Assembly (NCBI GenBank): GCA_030762935.1
Contig: CM060890.1
Location: 152,430,129-152,494,128 of the forward strand
From: Hymenopus coronatus
Taxonomy: Eukaryota; Arthropoda; Insecta; Mantodea; Hymenopodidae
Direction: 5' to 3'
Length of the DNA stretch: 64,000 bases
Under the pieces are notes generated by a model. The model saw only the letters and a list, made by a program, of their open reading frames with translations, was not told where the DNA came from and did no database searches. Positions 14,401 through 26,702 of this stretch are shown here, piece by piece. The translations under genes were made by a program, and so were the position numbers. The stretch's first letter is position 1. The number at the start of each line of letters is the position of its first letter.

Positions 14401-16309
14401 TATTGTATACTAGGAACACATGATAACGATATGTTCGGCTAAGAAGCTACACGAAATACCTTTAATATATGTAGCATTGTATTCCAGGAAACACCGAAAT
14501 AACGATATGTTCCGTAAAGAAGCTACAAGAAATACCTCTACTATATGTAGTACTGTATTCCAGGGCACTCAGTAATAACGATATTTTCCACTAAGAAGCT
14601 ACAAGAAATACCTTTACCATATGTAGTGTTGTATTCCATTAACACCGTAATATCGATATATTCCTCTAATAAGCTACAAGAAATACCTTTACTATGTGTA
14701 GTAATGTATTCCAGGAAACACCGTAACAACGATATGTTCCGCTAAGAAGCTACAAGAAATACCTTTGATATATGTAGTATTGTAATCCAGGAAACACCGT
14801 AATAACATTATGTTCCGCTAAGAAGCTACAAGAAATACCTTTACTATACGTAGTATTGTATTCCAGGAATCACCGTAATAACGATATGTTCCGCTAAGAA
14901 GCTACAAGAAATACCTATTTTATACGTAGTATTGTATTGCAGTAAACATCGTAAAAGCGATATGTTCCACTAAGAAGCTACAGGAAATTCATCTACTATA
15001 TGTAGTATTGTATTCCAGGAAACTCAGTAATAACGATATTTTCCACTAAGAAGCTACAGGAAATACTTCTACTATATGTAGTATTGTATTCCAGGAAACT
15101 CCGTAATATTGATGTGTTCCACTAAGAAGCTACATGAAATACTTCTACTATATGTAGCATTGTATTCCACGAAACACCGTAATAACATATGCGCCACTAA
15201 GAAGCTACAGGGAGTACTTCTACTACATGTTGTATTGTATTCCAGGAAACACCGTAATAACGATATGCTCCATTAAGAAGCTACAAGAAATACCTATACT
15301 CTATGCAGTATTGTATTCCAGGAAACACCGTAATAACGACATTTTCTGCTAAGGAATTACAGGAAATACCGATACTCTATGTAGTATTGTATTCCAGGAA
15401 ACACCGTATTACGATATGTTCCGTTAAGAAGCTACAGGAAATACCAATACTCTATGTATTATTGTATTCCAGGAAACACCGCAATAACCATATGTTCCGC
15501 TAAGAAGCTACAGGAAATACCTATACTCTATGTAGTATTGTATTCCAGGAAACACCGTAGTAACGATATGTTCCACTAAGAAGCCACAAGAAATACCTTT
15601 ACCACATGTAGTATTGTATTCCAGGATACACCGTAATAACGACATGTTCCGCTAAGAAGCTACAAGAAATACGTATACTCTCTGTAGTATTGTATACCTG
15701 GAAACACCGTATTAACGATATGTTCCGCTAAGAAGCTACAGGAAATACCTTTACTATATGTAGTATTGTATTCCAGGAAACACCGTAATAACGATATGTT
15801 CCACTAAGAAGCTACAAGAAATACCTATACTCAATGTAGTATTGTATTCCAGGAAACACCATAATAACGATATGTTCCGCTAAGAAGCTACAGGAAATAC
15901 CGATACGCTATGTAGTATTGTATTCCAGAAAAACACCGTAATAACGATATTTTCCGCTAAGAAGCTACAGGAAATACTCATACTCTATGTACTATTGTAT
16001 TGTAGGAAACACCGCAATAACGATATGTTCCGCTAAGAAGCTACAGGAAATACCTATACTCTATGTAATATTGCATTCCAGGAAACACCGTAATAACGAT
16101 ATGTTCCGCTAAGAAGCTACAGGAAATACCTTTACCATATGTAGTATAGTATTACAGGAAAGACCGTAATAACGATATGTTCCGCTAAGAAGCTTAAGGA
16201 AATACCTTAACTATATGTAGTATTGTATTCCAGGAAACACCGTAATAACGAAATGTTCCACTAAGAAGCTACAAGAAATACCTATAATCTATGTAGTATT
16301 GTATTCCAG
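10541..16309 (+). repeat. Higher-order repeat B, copy B1 (5769 bp)
   Basis: Sequence from about 10541 recurs from 16310 with offset 5769, the B period (about 76 monomers). The boundary lies near GAAACACCGTATTAACG: upstream of it the two places differ (AATACTGTATG against ATAATCTATG). B contains two related halves. The monomers CCGTAAAGAAGC, CCAGGGAACTCAG and ATTTTCCACT at 11470-11560 return as CCGTAAAG, CCAGGGCACTCAG and ATTTTCCACT at 14510-14590, about 3037 bp later. The ACATGATAA ruler monomer is at 11381 and 14418. The first half carries about five extra monomers (13200-13560) that the second half lacks. Confidence 0.9.
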
Positions 16310-17649
16310 GAAACACCGTATTAACGATATGTTCCTCTAAGAAGCTACAAGAAATACCTATACTATATGTAGTATTGTATTCCATGAAACACCGTAATAA
16401 CGATATGTTCAGCTAAGAAGCTACAAGAAATACCTTCACTATATGTAGTATTGTATTCCAGGAAACACCGTAAAAACTATATGTTCCGCTAAGAAGCTAC
16501 ATGAAATACCTTTACTATATGTAGTATTGTGATCCAGGAAACACCGTTATAACGACAATTTCCAATAAAAAGCTACAAGAAATAGGTTTACTATATGTAG
16601 CATTGTATTCCATGAAACACCGTAATAACGATATGTTCCCTTTAGAAGCTACAAGGAATACCTTTACTATATGTAGTATTGTATTCAATGAAACACCGTA
16701 ATAATGATATGTTCCGCTAAGAGGCTACAGGAAATACCTATACTCTATGTAGTATTGTATTCCAGGAAACACCGTAGTAACGAAATGTTCCACTAGGAAT
16801 CTACAAGAAATACCTTTACCGTATGTTGTATTGTATTCCAGGAAACACCGTAATAACGATATGGTCCGCTAAGAAGCTACAAGAAATACCTATACCATAT
16901 GTAGTATTGTATTCCAGGAAACACCGTAATATCTACATGTTCCAATTAAAAGCTACAAGAAACACCTTTACTATTTGTAGTATTGTATTCCATGAAACAC
17001 CGTAATAACGATATGTTCCGCTTAGAAGCTAAAAGGAATTCTTTTACTATATGCAGTATTGTATTCCAAGAAACACCGTAATAACGACATGTTCCGCTAA
17101 GGAGCTACAGGAAATACCTTTACTATATGTAGTATTGTATCCTAGGAACACATGATAACGATATGTTCGGCTAAGAAGCTAAAAGAAATAACTTTAATAT
17201 ATGTAGCATTGTATTCCAGGAAACACCGAAATAACGATATGTTCCGTAAAGAAGCTACAAGAAATACCTCTACTATATGTAGTATTGTATTCCAGGGAAC
17301 TCAGTAATAACGATATTTTCCACTAAGAAGCTACAAGAAATACCTTTACCATATGTAGTGTTGTATTCCATGAAACACCGTAATAACGTTATATTCCGCT
17401 AATAAGCTACAAGAAATACCTTTACTATGTGTAGTAATGTATTCCAGGAAACACCGTAACAACGATATGTTCCGCTAAGAAGCTACAAGAAATACCTTTG
17501 ATATATGTAGTATTGTAATCCAGGAAACACCGTAATAGCAATATGTTCCGCTAAGAAGCTACAAGAAATACCTTTACTATACGTAGTATTGTATTCCAGG
17601 AATCACCGTAATAACGATATGTTCCGCTTAGAAGCTACAAGAAATACCT
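16310..17649 (+). repeat. Higher-order repeat B, copy B2, truncated at 17649
   Basis: This matches 10541-11880 at offset 5769 with scattered single-base differences (for example CCGTTATAACG at about 16543, and GGAATTCTTTTAC near 17027 where B1 has GGAATACTTTTAC). At 17650 the copy stops following B1: B1 continues with ATACTATACGTAG, while here CTACTATATGTAG follows. The break falls just after the 20 bp tract 17630-17649, which is common to both parental monomers, as expected for an in-register unequal exchange. About 35 monomers of B are missing at this point. The same broken copy recurs at 43781-45120. Confidence 0.88.
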
Positions 17650-19204
17650 CTACTATATGTAGTATTGTATTCCAGGGAACTCAGTAATAACGATATTTTC
17701 CACTAAGAAGCTACAAGAAATACCTTTACCATATGTAGTGTTGTATTCCATTAACACCGTAATAACGATATATTCCGCTAATAAGCTACAAGAAATACCT
17801 TTACTATGTGTAGTAATGTATTCCAGGAAACACCGTAACAACGATATGTTCCGCTAAGAAGCTACAAGAAATACCTTTGATATATGTAGTATTGTAATCC
17901 AGGAAACACCGTAATAACATTATGTTCCGCTAAGAAGCTACAAGAAATACCTTTACTATACGTAGTATTGTATTCCAGGAATCACCGTAATAACGATATG
18001 TTCCGCTAAGAAGCTACAAGAAATACCTATACTATACGTAGTAATGTATTGCAGTAAACATCGTAATAACGATATGTTCCACTAAGAAGCTACAGGAAAT
18101 TTTTCTACTATATGTAGTATTGTATTCCAGGAAACTCAGTAATAACGATATTTTCCACTAAGAAGCTACAGGAAATACTTCTACTATATGTAGTATTGTA
18201 TTCCAGGAAACTCCGTAAAATTGATGTGTTCCACTAAGAAGCTACAAGAAATATTTCTACTATATGTAGCATTGTATTCCACGAAACACCGTAATAACAT
18301 ATGCGCCACTAAGAAGCTACAGGGAATACTTCTACTATATGTTGTATTGTATTCCAGGAAACACCGTAATAACGATATGCTCCACTAAGAAGCTACAAGA
18401 AATACCTATACTCTATGCAGTATTGTATTCCAGGAAACACCGTAATAACGACATGTTCTGCTAAGGAATTACAGGAAATACCGATACTCTATGTAGTATT
18501 GTATTCCAGGAAACACCGTGTTACGATATGTTCCGTTAAGAAGCTACAGGAAATACCAATACTCTATGTATTATTGTATTCCAGGAAACACCGCAATAAC
18601 CATATGTTCCGCTAAGAAGATACAGGAAATACCTATATTCTATGTAGAATTGTATTCCAGGAAACACCGTAGTAACGATATGTTCCGCTAAGAAGCTACA
18701 GGAAATACCTTTACCATATGTAGTATTGTATTACAGGAAAGACCGTAATAACGACATGTTCCGCTAAGAAGCTACAAGAAATACGTATACTCTCTGTAGT
18801 ATTGTATACTTGGAAACACCGTATTAACGATATGTTCCGCTAAGAAGCTACAGGAAATACCTTTACTATATGTAGTATTGTATTCCAGGAAACACCGTAA
18901 TAACGATATGTTCCACTAAGAAGCTACAAGAAATACCTATACTCAATGTAGTATTGTATTCCAGGAAACACCATTATAACGATATGTTCCGCTAAGAAGC
19001 TACAGGAAATACCGATACTCTATGTAGTATTGTATTCCAGAAAAACACCGTAATAACGATATTTTCCGCAAAGAAGCTACAGGAAAGACTCATACTCTAT
19101 GTACTATTGTATTGTAGGAAACACCGCAATAACGATATGTTCCGCTAAGAAGCTACAGGAAATACCTATACTCTATGTAGTATTGTATTCCAGGAAACAC
19201 CGTA
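17650..19204 (+). repeat. Recombinant half-B segment after the B2 break
   Basis: Most of this segment follows the second half of B (14538-16088) at offset 3112, for example CCATTAACACCG near 17750 and 14637, and GGAATTACAGG near 18464 and 15352. Its first 100 bp instead carry first-half variants (TAGTATTG and CCAGGGAACTC rather than TAGTACTG and CCAGGGCACTC). That makes 17641-17750 a near-copy of 17261-17370, exactly 380 bp (five monomers) upstream. The segment is therefore a mosaic of the two halves of B. It differs from B1 by a few percent, and ends near 19205, where AAGATTCTACAGG monomers begin. Confidence 0.8.
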
Positions 19205-19510
19205 TTAACGATATGTTCCGCTAAGATTCTACAGGAAATACTTCTACTATATGTAGTATTGTATTCCAGGAAAGACCGTAATAATGATATGTTACGCTAA
19301 TAAGCTACAAGATATACCTTTACTATATGTAGTATTGTATTCCAAAAAACACCGTAACAACGATATGTTCCGCTAAGAAGCTACAAGAAATACCTTTAAT
19401 ATATGTAGTATTGTATTCTAGGAAACACCGTAATAACGATATGTTCCGCTAAGAAGCTACAAGAAATACCTACACTATATGTAGTATTGTATTCCAGGAA
19501 AAACCGTAAT
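19205..19510 (+). repeat. Lead-in monomers between B and C
   Basis: About four monomers belong neither to B nor to the repeating part of C. AAGATTCTACAGGAAATACT with the following GGAAAGACCG resembles 57310-57380. TAATAAGCTACAAGATATACC followed by CCGTAACAACG resembles 61790-61860. The block is repeated at 46676-46981 as part of the larger duplication, with a few single-base differences (CCAAAAAACACC at 19342 against CCAGAAAACACC at 46813). Confidence 0.7.
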
Positions 19511-22500
19511 AACGATATGTTCCACTAAGAAGCTACAGGAAATATTTCTACTATATGTAATATTGTATTCCAGGAAACTCCGTAATATTGCTATGTTCCA
19601 CTAAGAAGCTTCAAAAAATACTTCTACTATATGTAGTATTGTATTCCAGGAAACACCGTAATAACAATATGTGCCACTAAGAAGCTACAGGAAATACTTC
19701 TAGTATATGTAGTATTGTATTCCAGGAAACATCGTAATAACGATATGTTCCGCTAAGAAATTACATGAAATACCGATACTCTATGTGTATTGTATTCCAG
19801 GAAACACCGTAATAACGAAATGTTCCGCTAAGAAGCTACAGGAAATACCAATAATCTTTGTAGTATTGTATTCCAGGAAACACCGTAGTAACGATATGTT
19901 CCACTAAGAAGCTACAAGAAATACCTTTATCATATGTAGTATTGTATTCCAGGAAACACCGTAATAACGATATGTTACGCTAAGAATTTACAAGAAATAC
20001 CTTTTACATATGTAGTATTGTATTCCATGAAACACCGTAATAACGATATGTTCCGCTAAGAAGCTACAAGAAATATCTTTACTATATGTAGTATTGTATT
20101 CCACGATACACCGTATTAACGATATGTTCCGCTAAGTATTTACAAGTATTACCTGTACTATATGTAGAATTGTGTTCTTTGAAACACCGTAATAACGATA
20201 TGTTCAGCTAAGAACCTACAAGAAATACCTTTACTATATGTAGTATTGTATTCCAGGAAAAACAATAATAACGATATGTTCCGCTAAGAAGCTACAAGAA
20301 ATTCCTTTACTATATGTAGTATTGTATTCCAGGAAACACCGTAATAACGACATGTTACAGTAAAAAGCTACAAGAAAAACCTTTACTATATGTAGTATTG
20401 AATTCCATTAAAACACCGTAATAACGATATGTTCCGCTTAGAAGCTACAAGGAATACCTTTACTATATGTAGTATTGTATTCCATGAAACACCGTAATAA
20501 CGGTATGTTCCGCTGAGAAGCTACAAGAAATATCTTTACTCTATGTAGTATTGTATTCCAGGAATCACCGTAATAACGACATGTTCCACTAAAAAGCTAC
20601 AAGAAATACCTTTACTATATGTAGTATTGTATTCCATGAAACTCCGTAATAACGATATGTTCCGCTTAGAAGCTACAAGAAATACCTTTACTATATGTAG
20701 TATCGTATTCCATGAAACACTGTAATAACGACATGTTCCGCTTAGGAGCTACAGGATATACCTTTACCATATGTAGTATTGTATTCTAGGAACACATGAT
20801 AAAAATATGTTCCGCTAAGGAGCTACAGGAGATACCTTTAATATATGTAGCATTGTATTCCAGGAAACACCATAATAACAAAATGTGCCGCTTAGAAGCT
20901 ACAAGAAATACCACTACTATATGTAGTATTGTATTCCAGGAAACACAGTAATAACGATATGTTCCACTAAGAAGCTACAAGAAATACCTTTACTATAAGT
21001 AGTATTGTATTCCATGAAACACCGTAATAACGATATGCTCCGCTAATAAGCTACAAGAAATACCTTTACTATATGTAGTATTGTATTCCAGGAAACACCG
21101 TAATAACGATATGTTCCGCTAAGAAGCTACAAGAAATACCTGTACTATATGTGGTATTTTATTGCAGAAAACATCGTAATAACAATATGTTATACTAAGA
21201 AGCTATAGGAAATTTTTCTACTATATGTAGCACTGTATTCCAGGAAACATTTGTAATAAGGATATGATCCACTAAGAAGCAGCAGTAAATACTTCTACTA
21301 TATGTAGTATTGTATCCAGGAAACTCCGTAATATTGATATGTTCCACTAAGGAGCTACAAGAAATACTTCTACTATATGTAGTATTGTATTCCAGGAAAC
21401 ACCGTAATACCGATATGTTCCGCTAAGAATCTAAAAGAAATACCTTTACTATATGTAGTATTGTATTCCATGATACTCCCTATTAACGATATGTTCCGCT
21501 AAGAAGCTACAAGAAATAACCGTACTATATGTAGTATTGTATTCCATGAAACACCGTAATAACGATATGTTCAGCTAAGAAGCTACAAGAAATACCTTAA
21601 CTATATGTAGTATTGTATTCCAGGAAACACCGTAATAACGACGTGTTACAATAAAAAGCTACAAGAAATACCGATACTCTATGTAGTATTGTATTCCAGG
21701 AAACACTGTAATAACGATATTTCCGCTAAGAAGCTACATGAAATACCAATACTCTAGGTAGTATTGTATTCCAGGAAACACCGCAATAACGATATGTTCC
21801 GCTAAGAAGCCACAGGAAATACCTATACTCTATGTAGTATTGTATTTCAGGAAACACCGTAGTAACGATATGTTCCGCTAAGAAGCTACAAGAAATTCCT
21901 TTACTCTATGTAGTATTTTATTCCTGGAAACAGCGCAATAACGATATGTTCCGCTAAGAAGCTACAAGAAATGACTTCACTATATGTATTATTGAATTCC
22001 AGGAAACACCATAATAACGATATGTTCCGCTAAGAAGCTACAAGAAATACCTATACCATATGTAGTATTGTATTCCATGAAACACCGTAATAACGATATG
22101 TTCCGTTAAGAAGCTACAAGAAATACCTTTACTATATGTAGTATTGTATTCCATGAAACACCGTAATAACGATATGTTCCGCTAAGAATCTACAAGAAAT
22201 ACTTTTACTATATGTAGTATTGTATTCTAGGAAACACCGTAATAACAAGTTCCAATAAAGAGCTACAAGAAATACCTTTACTATATGTAGTATTGTATTC
22301 CATGAAACACCGTAATAACGATATGTTCCGCTTAGAAGCTACAAGAAATAACTTTACTATACGTAGTATTGTATTCCAGGAAACACAGTAATAACGATAT
22401 GCTCCGCTAAGAAGCTACAAGAAATACCTTGAATATACGAAGTATTGTATTCCAGGAAACACCGTAATAACGATATGTTCCACTAAGAAGCTACGGGAAA

Positions 22501-24440
22501 TTCTTCTACTATAAGTAGTATTGTATTCCAGGAAAATCCGGAATTTTGATATGTTCCACTTAGAAGCTACAAGAAATACTTCTACTATATGTAGTATTGT
22601 ATTCCAGGAAACACCGTAATAACGTTATGCGCCACTAAGAAGCTACAGGAAATATTTCTACTATATATAGTTCTGTATTTCAGGAAACAATGTAATAACG
22701 ATATGTTACACTAAGAAGCTACAGGAAATACTTCTACTATATGTTGTATTGTATTCCATGAAACATCTTAATAACAATATATTTCACTAAGAAGATACAA
22801 GAAATACCTTTACTATATGTAGCATTGTATTCCATGAAACACCGTAATAACGATATGTTCAGCTAAGAAACTTCAAAAAATACTACTATATGTAGTATTG
22901 TATTCCAGGAAACATCGTAATAACTATATGTTCCACTAAAAACTACAAGAAATACTTCTATTATATGTAGTATTTCATTCCAGGAAACACCGAAGTATCG
23001 ATATGTTCCACAAAGAAGCTACAAGAAATAATTCTACTATATGTAGTATTGTATTCCAGGAAACACCGTAATAACGATATGCGCCACTAAGAAGCTACAA
23101 GAAATACTTCTACTATATGAAGTATTGTATTCCAGGAAACATCGTATTAACGATATGTCCCACTAAGAAGCTACAGGAAATACCTATACTCTATGTAGAA
23201 TTGTATTCCAGGTAACACCATAATAACGATATGTTCCGCTAAGAAGCTACCGGAAATAACTATAATCTATGTAGTATTGTATTCCAGGAAGCACCGTTAT
23301 AGTGATATGTTCCGCTAAGAAGCTACAGGAAATACCAATACTCTATGTAGTATTGTATTCCTGGTTACACCGTAATAACGATATGTTCCACTAAAATGCT
23401 ACAAAAAATACCTATGCTCTATGTAGTATTGTATTCCAGGAAACACCGTAATAACGATATGTTCCGCTAAGAAGCTACAGGAAATACCTTTACTATATGT
23501 ACTATTGTATTCAAGGAAACACCGTAATAACGATATGTTCCGCTAAGAAGCTACCGGAAATAACTATACTCTATGTAGTATTGTATTCCAGGAAGCACCG
23601 TTATAATGATATGTTCCGCTAAGAAGCTACAGGAAATACCAATACTCTATGTAGTATTGTATTCCAGGAAACACCGTAATAACGATATGTTCCACTAAGA
23701 AGCTATAAGAAATACCTTTACTATATGTAGTATTGTAATCCAGGAAACACCGTAATAACGATATGTTCCACTAAGAAGCTACAAGAAATACCTTTACTCT
23801 ATGTAGTATTGTATTCCAGGAAACGCCGTAATAACGATATGTTCCGCTAAGAAGCTACAGGAAATACCAATACTCTATGTAGTATTGTATTCCAGGAGAC
23901 AACGTAATAGCGATATGTTCCGCTAAGAAGCTACAGGAAATACCTTTACTCTATGTAGTATTGTATTCCAGGAAACACCGTAGTAACGATATGTTCCACT
24001 AAGAAGCTACAAGTAATACCTATACCTTATGTAGTATTGTATTCCATGAAACATCGCAATAACGATATGTTCCGCTTAGAAGCTACAAGAAATACCTATA
24101 CTATATGTAGTATTGTATTCCATGAGACACCGTAATATCGATATGTTTCGCTAAGAAGCTACAAGAAATAACTCTACTATATGTGGTATTGTATTCCAGG
24201 AATCACAGTTATAACGATATGTTCCACTAAGAAGCTACAAGAATTGCCTTTACTATATGTAGTATTGTATTCCATGAAACACCGTATTAACGATATGTTT
24301 CGCTAAAAAGCTACAAGAAATACCTTTTTTATATGTAGTATTGTATTCCAGGAAACTCCGTAACAACGATATGTTCCGCTAAGAAGCTACAAGAAATTCC
24401 TTTACTATATGTAGTATTGTACTCCAGGAAAGACAGTAAG
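19511..24440 (+). repeat. Higher-order repeat C, copy C1 (4930 bp)
   Basis: The phrase AACGATATGTTCCACT followed by AAATATTTCTACTATATGTA occurs at 19511 and again at 24441, and sequence after each agrees (AGCTTCAAAAAATACTTC, then AATTACATGAAATACCGA, then a CTATGTGTATTG monomer lacking one base). This defines a period of 4930 bp, about 65 monomers. C carries its own form of the ACATGATAA monomer, ending ATAAAAATATG, at 20794. Characteristic of C are CCATTAAAACACC (20407), CTTAGGAGCTACAGGATATACC (20740), AACATTTGTAATAAGG (21246) and AATGACTTCACTATATG (21970). It differs from C2 by few bases, including a two-base loss near 22940 partly offset elsewhere (net one base). Confidence 0.85.
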
Positions 24441-24749
24441 AACGATATGTTCCACTAAGAAGCTACAGGAAATATTTCTACTATATGTAATATTGTATTC
24501 CAGGAAACTCCGTAATATTGCTATGTTCCACTAAGAAGCTTCAAAAAATACTTCTACTATATGTAGTATTGTATTCCAGGAAACACCGTAATAACAATAT
24601 GCGCCACTAAGAAGCTACAGGAAATACTTCTAGTATATGTAGTATTGTATTCCAGGAAGCATCGTAATAACGATATGTTCCGCTAAGAAATTACATGAAA
24701 TACCGACACTCTATGTGTATTGTATTCCAGGAAACACCGTAATAACGAA
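24441..24749 (+). repeat. First four monomers of a further C copy, cut off
   Basis: This repeats 19511-19820 at offset 4930, including the one-base-short CTATGTGTATTG monomer. At about 24750 the next monomer switches from C (CTACAGGAAATACCAATAATC) to the A interior (CTACCGGAAATATCAATACTC). The exchange lies in the shared ATGTTCCGCTAAGAAGCTAC tract. It marks the end of the first 16162 bp superunit. Confidence 0.85.
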
Positions 24750-26702
24750 ATGTTCCGCTAAGAAGCTACCGGAAATATCAATACTCTTTGTAGTATTGTA
24801 TTCCTGGAAACACCGTAATAATGGTATGTTCCACTAAGAAGCTACAGGAAATACCTTTACTATATGTAGTATTGTATTCCAGGAAACTTCGTAATAACGA
24901 TATGTTCCACTAAGAAACTACAGGAAATACCTAAGCTCTATGTAGAATTGGATTTCAGCAAACACCGTAATAACGGTATGTTCCACTAAGAAGCTACAGG
25001 AAATACCTATACTCTATGTATTGTATTCCAGGAAACACCGTCATAATGGTATGTTCCACTAGGAAGCTACAGGAAATACCTATACTCTATGTAGAATTGT
25101 ATTCCAGGAAAAACCGTAGTAACTATATGTTCCACTAAGAAGCTACAAGAATAACCGTTACTATATGTAGTATTGTATTCTAGGAAACATCGTAATAAAG
25201 ATATGCGCCACTAAGAAGCTACAAGAAATACTTCTACTATATGTATTATTGTATTACAGGAAACTTCGTAATAACGATATGTTCCACTAAGAAGCTAAAA
25301 GAAGTACTTCTACTATATGTAGTATTGTATTACAGGAAACACCGTAATAACGATATGTTCCACTAAGAAGCTACAAGAAATACTTCTACTATATGTAGTA
25401 TTGTATTCCAGGAAACATCGTAATAACGACATATTCCACTAAGAAGCTACAAGAAATACTTCTAATATATGTAGTATTGTATTCTTTGAAACATCGTAAT
25501 AACGATATGTTCCACTAAGAAGCTACAGGAAATACTTCTACTATATCTAGTATTGTATTCAAGCAAACAGCGTAATAACGATATGTTCCACTAAGAAGCT
25601 ACAAGAAATACTTCTATTATATGTAGTATTGCATTCCAGGAAACACCGTAATAACGATATGTTCCACAAAGAAGCTACAGGAAATACCTTTACTATATGT
25701 AGTATTGTATTCCAGGAAACATCGTAATAACCATATAATCCACTAAGAAGCTAAAAGAAATACTTCTACTATATGTAGAATTGTATTCCAGAAAATATCG
25801 TAATAACGATATGTTCCACTAAGAAGCTACAAGAAATACTTCTACTATATGTAGTATTGTACTCCAGGAAAGACCATAATAACGATATGCGCCTCTAAGA
25901 AGCTACAAGAAATACTTCTACTATATGTAGTATTGTATTCAAGGAACACCTTAATAACGATATGCGCCACTAAGAAGCTACAGGAAATACCTATACTCTA
26001 TGTAGAGTTGTATTCCAGGAAACACCGTAATAGCGATATGTACCGCTAAGAAGCTACCGGAAATAACTATACTCTATGTAGTATTGTATTCCAGGAAACA
26101 TCGCAATAAGGATATGTTCGGCTAATAAGCTACAGGAAATACCAATACTCTATGTAGTATTGTATTCCAGGATACACCGTAATAACGATATGTTATACTA
26201 AGAAGCTACAAGAAATACGTATACTCTATGTAGTATTGTATACCAGGAAACACCGTAATAACGATATGTTCCGCTAAGAAGCTACAGGAAATACCTTAAC
26301 TATATGTAGTATTGTATTCCAGGAAACACCGTAATAACGATATGTTCCACTAAGAAGCTACAAGAAATACCTATACTCTATGTAGTATTGTATTCCAGGA
26401 AACACCGTAATAACGATATGTTCCGCTAAGAAGCTACAGGAAATACCAATACTCTATGTACTATTGTATTCCAGGAAACACCGCAATAACGATATGTTCG
26501 GCTAAGAAGCTACAGGAAATACCTATACTCTATGTAGTATTGTATTCCAGGAAACACCGTAATAACGATATGTTCCGCTAAGAAGCTACAAGAAATAACT
26601 TTACTCTATGCAGTATTGTAATCCAGGAAACACCGTAATAACGATATGTTCCGCTAAGAAGCTACAGGAAATACCAATACTGTATGTAGTATTGTATTCC
26701 AT
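24750..26702 (+). repeat. Third copy of the A tail (matches 8588-10540)
   Basis: Sequence follows 8588-10540 at a constant offset of 16162 bp and starts abruptly inside A, so only the last part of A is present. I noted several single-base differences: CCTGGAAAC at 24803 for CCAGGAAAC, AACGGTATG at 24971, GCGCCTCT at 25889, and AACATCGCAATAAGG at 26097 where A has AACAACGCAATAAGG. This is well below one percent, but older than the A duplication at 848-11439, where I found none. Confidence 0.9.

Noticed and set aside
14541..14729. A 62-codon open frame on the minus strand (copies at 17653, 30703, 36472, 42012, 45124), and a 64-codon one at 39583
   Set aside because: The repeat read in antisense. 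Its presence depends on single monomer variants and on the half-B type, and no start context or homology is visible.
15303..15503. A 66-codon open frame (copies at 18415, 31465, 37234, 42774, 45886), and a 64-codon one at 46425
   Set aside because: It arises from the one-base-short or CCGTATTACG monomer in each B second half shifting the frame, and repeats with B. There is no evidence of coding.
17020..17035. GAATTC in B2 and later B copies (near 17027, 33199, 38815, 44508, 63022) as a regulatory site
   Set aside because: A single A-to-T change distinguishing later B copies from B1 and B3. Useful as a marker of ancestry, but with no sign of function.
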